From NCBI RefSeq assembly GCF_000833025.1, contig NZ_CP010817.1, positions 248,001-312,000 on the forward strand: a stretch of DNA of 64,000 nt, read 5' to 3'. A program made the translations under genes and the position numbers. Positions 44,329 through 52,964 of the stretch are shown here, in pieces. The stretch comes from Myroides profundi. GTDB lineage: Bacteria > Bacteroidota > Bacteroidia > Flavobacteriales > Flavobacteriaceae. The stretch's first letter is position 1. Every line of letters begins with the position of its first letter. The notes beneath the pieces were generated by a model. That model saw only the letters and a list, made by a program, of their open reading frames with translations. It ran no database searches and was not told the origin of the DNA.

Positions 44329-46032
44329 ATGCGCTGGTATTTAAAACAAGATCCAGATGAAAAAATAGTTGCTCATTTACAAGAAGTTTTAGGTGTAGAT
44401 CCTATAGTAGGGAGATTATTAGCACAGCGAGGGATAGATACCTTCGAGGCTGCTAAGAAGTTCTTTAGACCTTCTTTAGAAGATTTGCACGATCCCTTTC
44501 TGATGGCAGATATGACAGAGGCTGTCCATCGCATTCTAACGGCGATAAAGAATCGAGAATCAATCTTGGTTTTCGGTGATTACGATGTGGATGGAACTAC
44601 TTCTGTTGCCTTAATGTATTCTTATTTAAAGAGTTTAGGTGCTCAGGTAGGTACTTATATTCCTGATCGATATAATGAGGGATATGGGATATCTTACCAG
44701 GGGATAGACTATGCTATACAGCAGGGTGTACATCTAATCATAGCTCTAGACTGTGGGATCAAGTCTATAGAGCACATACAGTATGCTAGTAGTAAAGGTG
44801 TTGATTTCATTATCTGTGATCATCACTTACCTGGTGATATTATTCCTGATGCAGTAGCTGTATTAGACCCTAAGCGAGTAGACTGTCTATATCCTTATAA
44901 AGAATTATGTGGATGTGGGGTAGGGTTTAAGCTTATAGAAGCATTAAATATAACACAAGGGTTGCCATTCTCTTCTATAGAACATTACCTAGATCTAGTA
45001 GCTACTGCTATCGCAGCGGATGTAGTGCCGATTACTGGAGAGAATAGAGTATTGGCATACTACGGACTTAAGGTAATTAATGAAAGCCCACGTCCTGGTA
45101 TAAAAGCACTGATGAAGTTATATGACCTCGCTACATATACAATGACAGACATTGTGTTTAAGTTAGCACCTAAAATCAATGCGGCTGGAAGAATAGAACA
45201 CGGTAACTTTACTGTAGAGCTATTGACAGAAGCTACTGAAGAAGGAGCAAATAAGACCGTAGAGAAAATTGTAAACATCAATGAAGAACGAAAATCTCTA
45301 GATCAAGGGATCACGGAAGAAGCGCTTAAACAGATCATCGATCAGAAATTAATTAACTCAAAGAGCACTGTGGTATACAGCCCATCTTGGCATAAGGGGG
45401 TGATCGGTATTGTGGCTTCACGTCTTATAGATACGTATTATAGACCGACTATCGTGTTTACAGATAGTGGAGACTATCTAGCTGCATCAGCGCGCTCTGT
45501 TAAGAACTTTGATATCTATCAGGCTCTAGAGAAGTGTTCTGAGCATCTTATTCAGTTCGGGGGGCATATGTATGCTGCTGGATTGACAATAAAGAAAGAG
45601 AATCTAGAGGCTTTTAGACAAAAGTTTGAAGAAGTAGTAGCAAGTACGATTGAGGAGACTGACCTTATACCTGAGATCGAAATAGATGCTAAGATTCAGT
45701 TCTCAGAGATTACAGATAAATTTCTGCGTATTTTAAAGCAGTTTGAACCTTTTGGCCCTGGTAATCCTAGTCCTTGTTTCTTGACAAAAGAGGTCTTCGA
45801 TACAGGATATGCAAAATTAGCAGGAGCAAGAGGAGAACATCTAAAAGTAAGCTTTAAGCAGAGAAGAAATCCTGGATATAAGTTTAGTGCAATAGGTTTT
45901 AACCTAGGTGCTCAGTATGAGAATGTGAAGGATAAGCAGCACGTAGACATCATTTACTCTATCGAGGAGAACAACTGGAGAAATAAAACTACTATTCAAT
46001 TGCAAATAAAAGACCTACAGTTGTCTTGGTAA
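44329..46032 (+). CDS. recJ: Single-stranded-DNA-specific exonuclease
   Basis: RecJ degrades single-stranded DNA 5' to 3' in recombination and repair. The 567-residue protein has the DHH-phosphoesterase motifs in order: VFGDYDVDGTTS, ALDCGIKS, ICDHHLPGD and VLDPKR. It also has the DHHA1 segment FGGHMYAAGLTI and a C-terminal OB-fold. Length is typical. It shares a transcript with the osmC family gene. Confidence 0.95.
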   Translation: MRWYLKQDPDEKIVAHLQEVLGVDPIVGRLLAQRGIDTFEAAKKFFRPSLEDLHDPFLMADMTEAVHRILTAIKNRESILVFGDYDVDGTTSVALMYSYLKSLGAQVGTYIPDRYNEGYGISYQGIDYAIQQGVHLIIALDCGIKSIEHIQYASSKGVDFIICDHHLPGDIIPDAVAVLDPKRVDCLYPYKELCGCGVGFKLIEALNITQGLPFSSIEHYLDLVATAIAADVVPITGENRVLAYYGLKVINESPRPGIKALMKLYDLATYTMTDIVFKLAPKINAAGRIEHGNFTVELLTEATEEGANKTVEKIVNINEERKSLDQGITEEALKQIIDQKLINSKSTVVYSPSWHKGVIGIVASRLIDTYYRPTIVFTDSGDYLAASARSVKNFDIYQALEKCSEHLIQFGGHMYAAGLTIKKENLEAFRQKFEEVVASTIEETDLIPEIEIDAKIQFSEITDKFLRILKQFEPFGPGNPSPCFLTKEVFDTGYAKLAGARGEHLKVSFKQRRNPGYKFSAIGFNLGAQYENVKDKQHVDIIYSIEENNWRNKTTIQLQIKDLQLSW

Positions 46033-46094
46033 TTGAATAAAGTGTTATTTTTATCCTTGATTAAAACTAATTATCAATCCTAATTTTATAAAAA

Positions 46095-47084
46095 ATGAAA
46101 ATCGCAGTAGTAGGCGCTACCGGTATGGTAGGTGAAATCATGCTAAAAGTATTAGCGGAGAGAAATTTTCCTGTAACAGAATTAATTCCTGTGGCTTCTG
46201 AGAAGTCTGTAGGTAAGGAAGTGGAATTTAAGGGTAAGAAGTATACCATAAAGTCCATGGAAGAGGCTGTTATGATGAAGCCGGATATTGCTTTATTTTC
46301 TGCAGGAGGAAGTATCTCTCTAGAGTGTGCTCCAAAGTTCGCTGAGGTAGGTACTACAGTTATAGATAATTCGTCGGCATGGAGAATGGATCCAACGAAG
46401 AAATTAATCGTACCTGAGATTAATGCTGATTCTTTAACGAAAGAAGATAAAATTATTGCTAACCCTAACTGTTCTACTATTCAGTTAGTGATGGCATTAT
46501 CTCCTTTACACAAGAAATATGGGATTAAGAGAGTGGTAGTATCAACGTATCAGTCTATTACTGGTACAGGTGTGAAAGCTGTAAAACAGCTAGAGAATGA
46601 GTACAAGGATGTGAAAGGGGATATGGCTTATAACTATCCTATACACCGTAACGCTATTCCTCACTGTGATGTGTTCGAAGATAACGGGTACACTAAAGAG
46701 GAAATGAAACTAGTAAAAGAAACGAAGAAGATTCTTAGAGATGACACTGTATTAGTAACAGCTACAGCTGTGCGTATCCCTGTAGTGGGTGGGCATAGTG
46801 AGACTGTGAATATTGAGTTTGAAAAAGATTTTGACTTAGGAGATATTAGACAAATTCTACATGAGACTCCTGGTATCACAGTACAAGATAATACAGATAC
46901 AAATACTTATCCAATGCCGTTATACGCAGAAGGAAAAGACGATGTGTTCGTAGGGCGTATCAGAAGAGATGAGAGTCAGAAAAATACAATGAATATGTGG
47001 ATCGTAGCAGATAACCTTAGAAAAGGAGCAGCTACGAATACCGTACAAATAGCAGAGTACTTAGTAGCAAATAAGTTAGTATAA
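46095..47084 (+). CDS. asd: Aspartate-semialdehyde dehydrogenase
   Basis: Asd makes aspartate semialdehyde for lysine/diaminopimelate, threonine and methionine. The 329-residue protein has the NADP-binding motif GATGMVG (residues 7-13), the catalytic Cys in NPNCSTIQL (about 131) and the HRNAIPHCD segment. It is followed by its own terminator. Confidence 0.95.
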   Translation: MKIAVVGATGMVGEIMLKVLAERNFPVTELIPVASEKSVGKEVEFKGKKYTIKSMEEAVMMKPDIALFSAGGSISLECAPKFAEVGTTVIDNSSAWRMDPTKKLIVPEINADSLTKEDKIIANPNCSTIQLVMALSPLHKKYGIKRVVVSTYQSITGTGVKAVKQLENEYKDVKGDMAYNYPIHRNAIPHCDVFEDNGYTKEEMKLVKETKKILRDDTVLVTATAVRIPVVGGHSETVNIEFEKDFDLGDIRQILHETPGITVQDNTDTNTYPMPLYAEGKDDVFVGRIRRDESQKNTMNMWIVADNLRKGAATNTVQIAEYLVANKLV

Positions 47085-47106
47085 TTCACTCAGCTAAAGA
47101 TATCTA

Positions 47107-47138
47107 AAGCATCAAGTGTATTACTTGGTGCTTTTTTT
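47107..47138 (+). terminator. Intrinsic terminator after asd
   Basis: An 11-bp stem with one G-U pair (47107-47117 with 47123-47133) is followed by a T run, 22 bases after the asd stop. Confidence 0.85.
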
Positions 47139-47244
47139 GTATATTCAATCTCGTCAATTTGTAATATTATGTAAATTGTTGATAGATTGTGTATAAAAAG
47201 TCGTATCTTATCATAAATAAGTCTTTATATACTAGTTTAATGTT

Positions 47245-47252
47245 TAAATTTG
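47245..47252 (+). promoter_or_regulatory. -7 element of the response-regulator gene
   Basis: TAAATTTG matches the consensus and lies 27 bases before the ATG at 47280. Confidence 0.5.
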
Positions 47253-47279
47253 TAGTATGATTCTCAAAACTCGATTATT

Positions 47280-47939
47280 ATGTGCAGAATACTGTTAATA
47301 GATGACCATCCTCTTATCGTAGAAGGATATGTGCTGGCGCTCTCTAAAGATAAATTAGGACTTGGTGAGGTTGTCTTTGAAAAGTCTTTTGACTGTTTAC
47401 TTGCCAAAGAAACTATAGACGCTGCAGTGGAACGGGGTGATCTATTTGACCTTGCTATTGTTGATTTTTCTTTGCCTAGTAAGGAAGGAGCATTATTACG
47501 AGATGGAGGAGATATAGTTGCTTATATAAAGAAAGTAATGCCTTACTGTAAGACTATTATTCTGACAGGTCATACGGAAGTGATTACAATCTATAATATC
47601 GTTAAAAACATTAGACCTGATGGGTTAGTAAGTAAGCATGAGATAACACCTGATAACTTATTAGATATCGTAAAACGCGTATTGATAGGAGACCGTTATC
47701 AGAGTGATATCGTGAAGCACTGCTTAAATGAAATAGTAAGAAAAGAAGTGATGTATGATGATTATAATAGAGAGATTCTAGTGTTGTTATCTAAAGGATA
47801 TAAACTACAAGAATTAGAAAATCACATTCCACTATCTAACCCTGCTATCAAGAAAAGATTGGCAAAGATGAAGCATGTGTTCGAAGTATCGGATACTGCT
47901 AATCTAATACAATTAGTACTAAAAGAAGGTTTCGTATAA
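47280..47939 (+). CDS. Orphan NarL/FixJ-type response regulator
   Basis: The 219-residue protein has a receiver domain with acidic Asp8 and Asp9, the phosphoacceptor Asp62, Thr96 and Lys119. It ends in a helix-turn-helix-like region (about 155-215: LVLLSKGYKLQELENHIPLS and the following helix). The receiver has a longer-than-usual segment after the phosphoacceptor Asp. No histidine kinase is adjacent. It is monocistronic with its own terminator. Confidence 0.82.
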   Translation: MCRILLIDDHPLIVEGYVLALSKDKLGLGEVVFEKSFDCLLAKETIDAAVERGDLFDLAIVDFSLPSKEGALLRDGGDIVAYIKKVMPYCKTIILTGHTEVITIYNIVKNIRPDGLVSKHEITPDNLLDIVKRVLIGDRYQSDIVKHCLNEIVRKEVMYDDYNREILVLLSKGYKLQELENHIPLSNPAIKKRLAKMKHVFEVSDTANLIQLVLKEGFV

Positions 47940-47947
47940 GTCATGAT

Positions 47948-47974
47948 AAAGCACTCTGTAAAGAGTGCTTTTTG
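47948..47974 (+). terminator. Terminator after the response regulator
   Basis: A perfect 10-bp stem (47948-47957 with 47962-47971), loop GTAA and a short T run follow the stop by eight bases. Confidence 0.87.
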
Positions 47975-48088
47975 TTTATATAAAGGTTTGTTACTTTTAT
48001 TTTTAGCTCTAATTATTTGTAACTATGATAATTGTCATTTTTTTGCTTGGTGATCAATAGTACTTTTAATCTCGAAAAAAAGTAAGAT

Positions 48089-49507
48089 ATGAAAATAGAA
48101 CAGATATATACGGGCTGTATTGCACATGCTGCTTATTATGTAGAGAGTAATGGTGAGGCGGCAATATTTGACCCTCTTCGAGATGTAGAGCCTTATCTAG
48201 AAAGAGCTAAAAGCGATAATGCAGTAATTAAGTATGTATTCGAAACACACTTTCATGCAGACTTTGTGAGTGGACACCTTGATATTATGGAGAAGACAGG
48301 AGCGAAGATTGTGTTCGGACCTACTGCGGCTCCTAGCTATGAAGCTATTATAGCAGAAGATAATCAAGTGTTTAAACTTGGGAACATTCAGATAAAAGTA
48401 TTACATACTCCAGGACATACGATGGAGAGTAGTACCTATCTTATTATAGATGAAGAGGGTAAAGAGCACGCAATCATTAGTGGAGATACACTATTCATCG
48501 GAGATGTAGGTCGTCCTGACTTAGTACAGCTAGTTAAATCTGAGATTACAGAAGAGATATTGGCTAGACATTTATTCCAATCACTTCGTAATAAAATTAT
48601 GGTGTTACCTGATGATGTAATCGTGTATCCTAATCATGGTGCAGGGTCTGCCTGTGGTAAGAATATGAGTAAGGAAACGGTGGATACCTTAGGTAATCAG
48701 AAAAAAACGAACTATGCGCTACGTGCTGATATGACAGAAGATGAGTTCGTAGTAGAGTTATTAACTGGATTAGCAACACCGCCTCAGTATTTTCCTAAAA
48801 ATGTATTGATGAACATAACGGGATACGAGCAGCTAGATACAATCTTAGATAGAGGGAAAACTCCGCTGAGTGTAGAGGCTGTGAAGGAACAGATGAAGAA
48901 GAAAGAAGTGATTCTGTTAGATACACGTATGCCACAGACGTTCTCAGAGGGCTTTATACCTAGTAGTATTAATATTGGGCTAAATGGTCAGTTCGCTGTT
49001 TGGGTAGGTGAATTGATAAAAGATATAAAAGCACCTATCGTTCTAATTACAGAGTTGGGTAAAGAAGAGGAGAGTATGATTAGATTATCCAGAGTAGGAT
49101 ATGATAATACGATAGGGTATCTAGAAGGTGGAATAGAAGCATGGAAGAGTGCAGGTGAGCCAATAGATACGATTACTCGTATAACGCCTCAAGAGATGGA
49201 TAGGTTGTATCTAGAGGATAAAGGAGTACTGTTAGACGTGCGTAAGATAAATGAGTTTAGATCAGAGCATCTAGAAGATTCAGTGAGTCTTCCGCTGAAT
49301 GAATTAGAAGATAAAATTAATGTACTATCAAGAGATAAGAAGTATATCATCTACTGTGCTGGAGGATATAGAAGTATGATGGCTGCATCTATATTATATA
49401 AGTATGGAATTACGAATCTAGTGGATGTGTTAGGGGGATATAATGCGATAAGTAAGGAGAGTACACTAGACCATACAGACTTTGTGTGTCCTACATCTAT
49501 GTTATAA
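48089..49507 (+). CDS. Metallo-beta-lactamase plus two rhodanese domains (CstB/persulfide dioxygenase-like)
   Basis: The 472-residue protein has an N-terminal metallo-beta-lactamase domain with THFHADFVSGH (His54, His56, Asp58, His63), HTPGHTMES, SGDTLFIGDVGRPDL and YPNHGAGSACG. This pattern is typical of ETHE1-type persulfide dioxygenases. Two rhodanese domains follow. The first (about 260-350) has ITELGKEEE where the catalytic Cys loop should be and is probably inactive. The second has Cys423 in IYCAGGYRS and looks active. The most likely role is persulfide or sulfide detoxification, as for CstB. No dedicated regulator is next to it. Confidence 0.88.
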   Translation: MKIEQIYTGCIAHAAYYVESNGEAAIFDPLRDVEPYLERAKSDNAVIKYVFETHFHADFVSGHLDIMEKTGAKIVFGPTAAPSYEAIIAEDNQVFKLGNIQIKVLHTPGHTMESSTYLIIDEEGKEHAIISGDTLFIGDVGRPDLVQLVKSEITEEILARHLFQSLRNKIMVLPDDVIVYPNHGAGSACGKNMSKETVDTLGNQKKTNYALRADMTEDEFVVELLTGLATPPQYFPKNVLMNITGYEQLDTILDRGKTPLSVEAVKEQMKKKEVILLDTRMPQTFSEGFIPSSINIGLNGQFAVWVGELIKDIKAPIVLITELGKEEESMIRLSRVGYDNTIGYLEGGIEAWKSAGEPIDTITRITPQEMDRLYLEDKGVLLDVRKINEFRSEHLEDSVSLPLNELEDKINVLSRDKKYIIYCAGGYRSMMAASILYKYGITNLVDVLGGYNAISKESTLDHTDFVCPTSML

Positions 49508-49640
49508 CTGTCTTCATGTTGTTCTCAAGATAGAGTTATAAAGGTTAGTTAGTTTACGTGTTGTAAAACACAATCGAGAACAAAAGTTAGAAAAGTTAAA
49601 AAAAAGGAAAGAAATTATGCTGAAACAGAGTAGGTATTTA

Positions 49641-49648
49641 TAGCTTTG
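49641..49648 (+). promoter_or_regulatory. -7 element of tyrA
   Basis: TAGCTTTG matches TAnnTTTG and lies 20 bases before the ATG at 49669. Confidence 0.5.
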
Positions 49649-49668
49649 TTTATCATAATAGACGTAAT

Positions 49669-50520
49669 ATGGCAAAAATAGTAGGATTAGTAGGTGTAGG
49701 ACTAATCGGAGGGTCTATCGTTTTAGACCTTAAAGAAAAAGGGTTTGTAACGAAGGTATTGGCTTCAGATTTATCTGAGCGCAATGCCAGTAAGGCATTA
49801 GAACTACGTATCGCAGACGAAATCGTAGAACTAGATGCGTTAATAGAGAAATCAGATATTATCATTATAGCAACACCAGTGAATGCGAGTGTGAAACTGG
49901 TGTCGTATGTGTTAGACAGAGTAGGAGATGGACAGTATGTAATGGATGTGGGGTCTACGAAGTCTTTATTAGATAAAGAGATAGAAGGGCATAGCAGAAG
50001 AGGGCAATTCGTAGCTACGCATCCGATGGCAGGTACAGAGTTTAGTGGACCAGAGGCGGCGTTTAAAGGGTTGTTTAAAGATAGGGTGGCAATCATCTGT
50101 AACCCTGAAAAGTCTAATCCTAAAGCCCTAAATGCAATCTCTGAACTATATTATCACTTAGAGATGCGCATGATTTTAATGGATGCTGACTCGCACGATG
50201 AACATGTAGGATATGTGTCTCATCTGTCTCATGCGATATCTTATGCACTGGCAGTAGCAGTCTTAGATAAAGAGAAAGATGATACAGCTATCTTTAATCT
50301 AGCAGCAGGAGGGTTTGCTTCTACTGTTCGATTAGCAAAGAGTTCAGTAGATATGTGGTTGCCTATTTTTGAGCAGAATGCAGAGCATGTATTGCCTATT
50401 TTAGATACATATCTGGAGAAGTTAACTCAGTTCAAAACGTATTTAGAAGCAGGAGATACTAAGGGATTGGCTGGTTTTATAGCAGAGGCAAATCGCATAA
50501 AGGATAAATTGAAAAAATAA
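49669..50520 (+). CDS. tyrA: Prephenate dehydrogenase
   Basis: This enzyme converts prephenate to 4-hydroxyphenylpyruvate for tyrosine. The 283-residue protein has the NAD-binding GVGLIGGS (8-15), ATPVNAS, the segment DVGSTKS, the HPMAGTE motif and a C-terminal helical dimerisation domain. No chorismate mutase or ACT domain is attached. It is not in a cluster with other aromatic genes here. Confidence 0.93.
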   Translation: MAKIVGLVGVGLIGGSIVLDLKEKGFVTKVLASDLSERNASKALELRIADEIVELDALIEKSDIIIIATPVNASVKLVSYVLDRVGDGQYVMDVGSTKSLLDKEIEGHSRRGQFVATHPMAGTEFSGPEAAFKGLFKDRVAIICNPEKSNPKALNAISELYYHLEMRMILMDADSHDEHVGYVSHLSHAISYALAVAVLDKEKDDTAIFNLAAGGFASTVRLAKSSVDMWLPIFEQNAEHVLPILDTYLEKLTQFKTYLEAGDTKGLAGFIAEANRIKDKLKK

Positions 50521-50542
50521 GTAGAGAGTGCTAAAGATAAAG

Positions 50543-50550
50543 TAGTTTTG
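50543..50550 (+). promoter_or_regulatory. -7 element of the Dabb gene
   Basis: TAGTTTTG matches TAnnTTTG and lies 33 bases before the ATG at 50584, so this small gene can be transcribed apart from tyrA. Confidence 0.45.
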
Positions 50551-50583
50551 ATTAACTTGTTAGTTCAATAAAAAATAGACATT

Positions 50584-50871
50584 ATGATTACACATATAGT
50601 GATGTGGAGGCTGAAAGATGAAAATAAAGAAGCCAATAAATTAGAAATAAAACGACTATTAGAAGATTTAAAAGGAAAGATAGAGGTACTAGAATCTATC
50701 GCTGTATCATTTAATGACCCTGAAGCAGATCCAAAAAACTTCGAAGTGATTTTACATACAACATTTAAGAATCTTCAAGACTTAGATATTTATGCAAAAC
50801 ACCCTGAGCATCTAAAAGTAGTTGATTTTATTAAATCAGTAGTAACAGAGAGAGTAGCCATAGACTACTAG
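50584..50871 (+). CDS. Dabb (stress-responsive alpha/beta-barrel) family protein
   Basis: The 95-residue protein has the pattern of a single Dabb domain: ITHIVMWRLKDE at the start, an amphipathic helix with LEDLKGKI, and the segment HPEHLKVVDFI near the end. Members form dimeric alpha/beta barrels; some bind small molecules. The function here is unknown. Confidence 0.85.
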   Translation: MITHIVMWRLKDENKEANKLEIKRLLEDLKGKIEVLESIAVSFNDPEADPKNFEVILHTTFKNLQDLDIYAKHPEHLKVVDFIKSVVTERVAIDY

Positions 50872-50935
50872 TGATGTATAATAGTACAGCTTTTTTTGTA
50901 TAAAAAGTTAGTTATTTAGTTATCGATTTTAGTTT

Positions 50936-50972
50936 AAAAGCAGTTTGTCCAATGGGATAAGCTGCTTTTTTT
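50936..50972 (+). terminator. Terminator after the Dabb gene
   Basis: A 15-bp stem with two G-U pairs (50936-50950 with 50955-50969), a four-base loop and T run end the Dabb transcript. Confidence 0.8.
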
Positions 50973-51078
50973 ATTGGTGTAAATAATAGGATTGAAGACT
51001 TAATGTGTGTGTTTTTAGTTTTATATTGATATTTTATGTTTAAATTTAACTTAAAATAGTAATTGATTAAAGTGTTAT

Positions 51079-51891
51079 ATGAAAAGAATAGCCCTGTCAT
51101 TATTGTGTTTAATGTTGCCTGTACTAACGGTTACAGCACAGACTAAAATAGATTTTACAGATATAGAAATTGTCAATCTTGGAGATGGCCAACGCTATAT
51201 TAAAGAAGTTAAGTCATCTACTCCTCTTAATGGAAAGAAACGAATCATAAACGGAGTAACCGAACAGTATATAGATGTGGACTTAAAGGATGGTATGTTA
51301 AATGGTAAATGGGAGTACTACGATAAAAGTAAGTTGAAAGAATTACTTAATTTTAAAAATGGGTACATGGATGGCAAGCAACAAGCTTTCTTTGTGGCAA
51401 CTGGTAAGCCGGAATATGAAGGGAATATGAAGATGGGTAAGAAACACGGAGAGTGGATATACTTCAGTAGTAATGGAAATAAACGTGAGATGGAGGTATA
51501 TGCAGATAATAGTATGACAAAACGCGTTACTTACTATACTAGTGGTCAGGTAGAGCAAGAGCGAAACTTTAAACAAGGTAAAGAAGATGGTGTGTCTAAG
51601 GCATTCACTAATGAAGGAAAGATGAAGTATGAACGTACATTCGTCAATGGAAAACAGATCGGTAAAGAGCGTTCATTGATTTCGTCTAACAATGGTGATT
51701 TCTTTATCACTTGTAATTATAATGACAAAGGAAATAAAGATGGTGATTACACTGAAGAATGGGCTGATTCTAAAAAGCCAAAAGCTAAAGGAAAATATCT
51801 GAATGGACAGAAGGATGGTAAATGGACTGAATGGACTTCTAGAGGAGATGTGAAGAAGGAAGAAACATACAAGAATGGTGTGAGACAGTAA
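51079..51891 (+). CDS. Secreted MORN-repeat/YwqK-type protein
   Basis: The 270-residue protein has a signal peptide (to about residue 20, VTAQ). Repeats of about 22 residues follow, of the type NGKWEYYDxxxLKELLNFKNG, with G-K-W, G-E-W or G-x-Y at regular intervals. This pattern is shared by MORN-like repeats and the YwqK antitoxin-like group. Its export signal makes a cytosolic antitoxin role unlikely. A TAAATTTA box upstream (51041-51048) is one base from consensus. Confidence 0.82.
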   Translation: MKRIALSLLCLMLPVLTVTAQTKIDFTDIEIVNLGDGQRYIKEVKSSTPLNGKKRIINGVTEQYIDVDLKDGMLNGKWEYYDKSKLKELLNFKNGYMDGKQQAFFVATGKPEYEGNMKMGKKHGEWIYFSSNGNKREMEVYADNSMTKRVTYYTSGQVEQERNFKQGKEDGVSKAFTNEGKMKYERTFVNGKQIGKERSLISSNNGDFFITCNYNDKGNKDGDYTEEWADSKKPKAKGKYLNGQKDGKWTEWTSRGDVKKEETYKNGVRQ

Positions 51892-51910
51892 TCTAATCAA
51901 CAATTAATTA

Positions 51911-52098
51911 ATGCAAAAGAGAATAACTCTTCTTTTAGGTGTAATGATGCTATTTAGTAATTATATACCTACAGATAAAGCATTTGATTTGAAGAGGAAC
52001 TATAATTTTTGGTGAATAAGGAAACTCTTGTAATAAGAGAAAAAGGAAAGATAATACTTAATATACGTATGCTAGAGAGTCTTCCTGAACTAAAATAA
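51911..52098 (+). pseudogene. Small secreted-type ORF with a probable single-base frameshift
   Basis: An ATG at 51911 starts a 34-codon frame with a signal-like start (MQKRITLLLGVMMLFSNY), ending at TGA 52013-52015. A second frame then continues to a TAA at 52096-52098 and encodes ETLVIREKGKIILNIRMLES. A T run (52006-52010) at the junction would join the two frames into about 62 codons if one T were added. It lies 19 bases after the MORN gene and before the terminator. It could be a decayed small gene, a sequencing error or an unused frame. Confidence 0.4.
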
Positions 52099-52104
52099 TA
52101 TAAT

Positions 52105-52145
52105 AAAACAAAAGCTCTTAGAGATTCTCTAAGAGCTTTTGTTTT
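52105..52145. terminator. Bidirectional terminator with a 19-bp stem
   Basis: Arms 52105-52123 and 52127-52145 pair perfectly around ATT. It lies between the MORN transcript and the convergent 236-residue gene, whose stop codon it touches. Confidence 0.9.
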
Positions 52146-52855
52146 TAATCTTGCATAAATGCACCTATAGGGATGATAACCATACCTGATACATTATAGC
52201 CCTGTACTTTAGTGATAAATAGAGGCATATTCTTAACCTGTTGAAGTATTTTATCTTCGATAGTTGAAGGAACTTCTAGTAAATACATATTGATAGGTTC
52301 TGCTGTACCATCTAGGTTAACACTTAATGTCAGTCTTGCATCAGAAGCTAATTGTATATTTTCTTCATTCAGTATTGAGATGATATTGTGATAAGTCCAT
52401 TCTACTAAAGCTCTATCTCCTCCAGGGAATACAGGAGCGATAGGTTTGTTATCTTTAAACTTAGGAGGTAAGTCAGCAGGATGTTCTGTTAGATCTCTTA
52501 CTTCTTTTACCTTCATTAATATCCCCTTATCATTAGGTGTATAGACCTTATGGTGTAGTTTATTGTTTATAAGATCATATTCGATATGATGTAGTTCGGT
52601 ATCGTTCTTTCTGTAGATACCATTAGTGATGGTAGTATTGGTGCTTAAGTCTCTAACTTCTGCAGATAGCGCAGTTCTAGATATGTCGCCTACTATGATA
52701 TAATCTGTTTCTTCAGTTGTATCTGTTTTGATGATTTGCGTATATATTTTGAAAGGATATCCTTGTAAGATAATCTCCTCTCTAAGTTCCTGTTCTTGAG
52801 CGTTCATTGAGATAGCTGTGCATACTAAGACAAGTAGTGCTATGATTTGCTTCAT
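52145..52855 (-). CDS. Secreted protein with a TonB-C-like domain
   Basis: The 236-residue protein has a signal peptide (to about residue 19, SMNAQ). The C-terminal part contains PVFPGGDRALVEWTYHNI (about 141-158) and LTLSVNLDGTA, the pattern of TonB C-terminal-like domains found in many Bacteroidota periplasmic proteins. There is no N-terminal transmembrane helix plus Pro-rich linker as in true TonB. A periplasmic interaction role is likely but unassigned. Both flanks carry similar terminators. Confidence 0.7.
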   Translation of the reverse strand: MKQIIALLVLVCTAISMNAQEQELREEIILQGYPFKIYTQIIKTDTTEETDYIIVGDISRTALSAEVRDLSTNTTITNGIYRKNDTELHHIEYDLINNKLHHKVYTPNDKGILMKVKEVRDLTEHPADLPPKFKDNKPIAPVFPGGDRALVEWTYHNIISILNEENIQLASDARLTLSVNLDGTAEPINMYLLEVPSTIEDKILQQVKNMPLFITKVQGYNVSGMVIIPIGAFMQD

Positions 52856-52923
52856 ATTTTTGAGTAGAATAAGTGGTTTCGATTAGTATTGTAATAAGAT
52901 ATATTACAAGTTATTAGTTGTAT

Positions 52924-52957
52924 TAAAAAAGCTCTTAGAGTATTTCCAAGAGCTTTT
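52924..52957 (-). terminator. Terminator after the asparaginase gene
   Basis: A 10-bp stem (52927-52936 with 52948-52957) and T run on the minus strand end the tatD-acyltransferase-ansA transcript. Fourteen bases match the first arm of the terminator at 52105-52145. Confidence 0.8.
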
Positions 52958-52964
52958 AGTATTG

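Noticed and set aside
51079..51891. Toxin-antitoxin system based on the YwqK-type label
   Set aside because: The protein has a signal peptide and no toxin gene is adjacent; the label reflects repeat similarity only.
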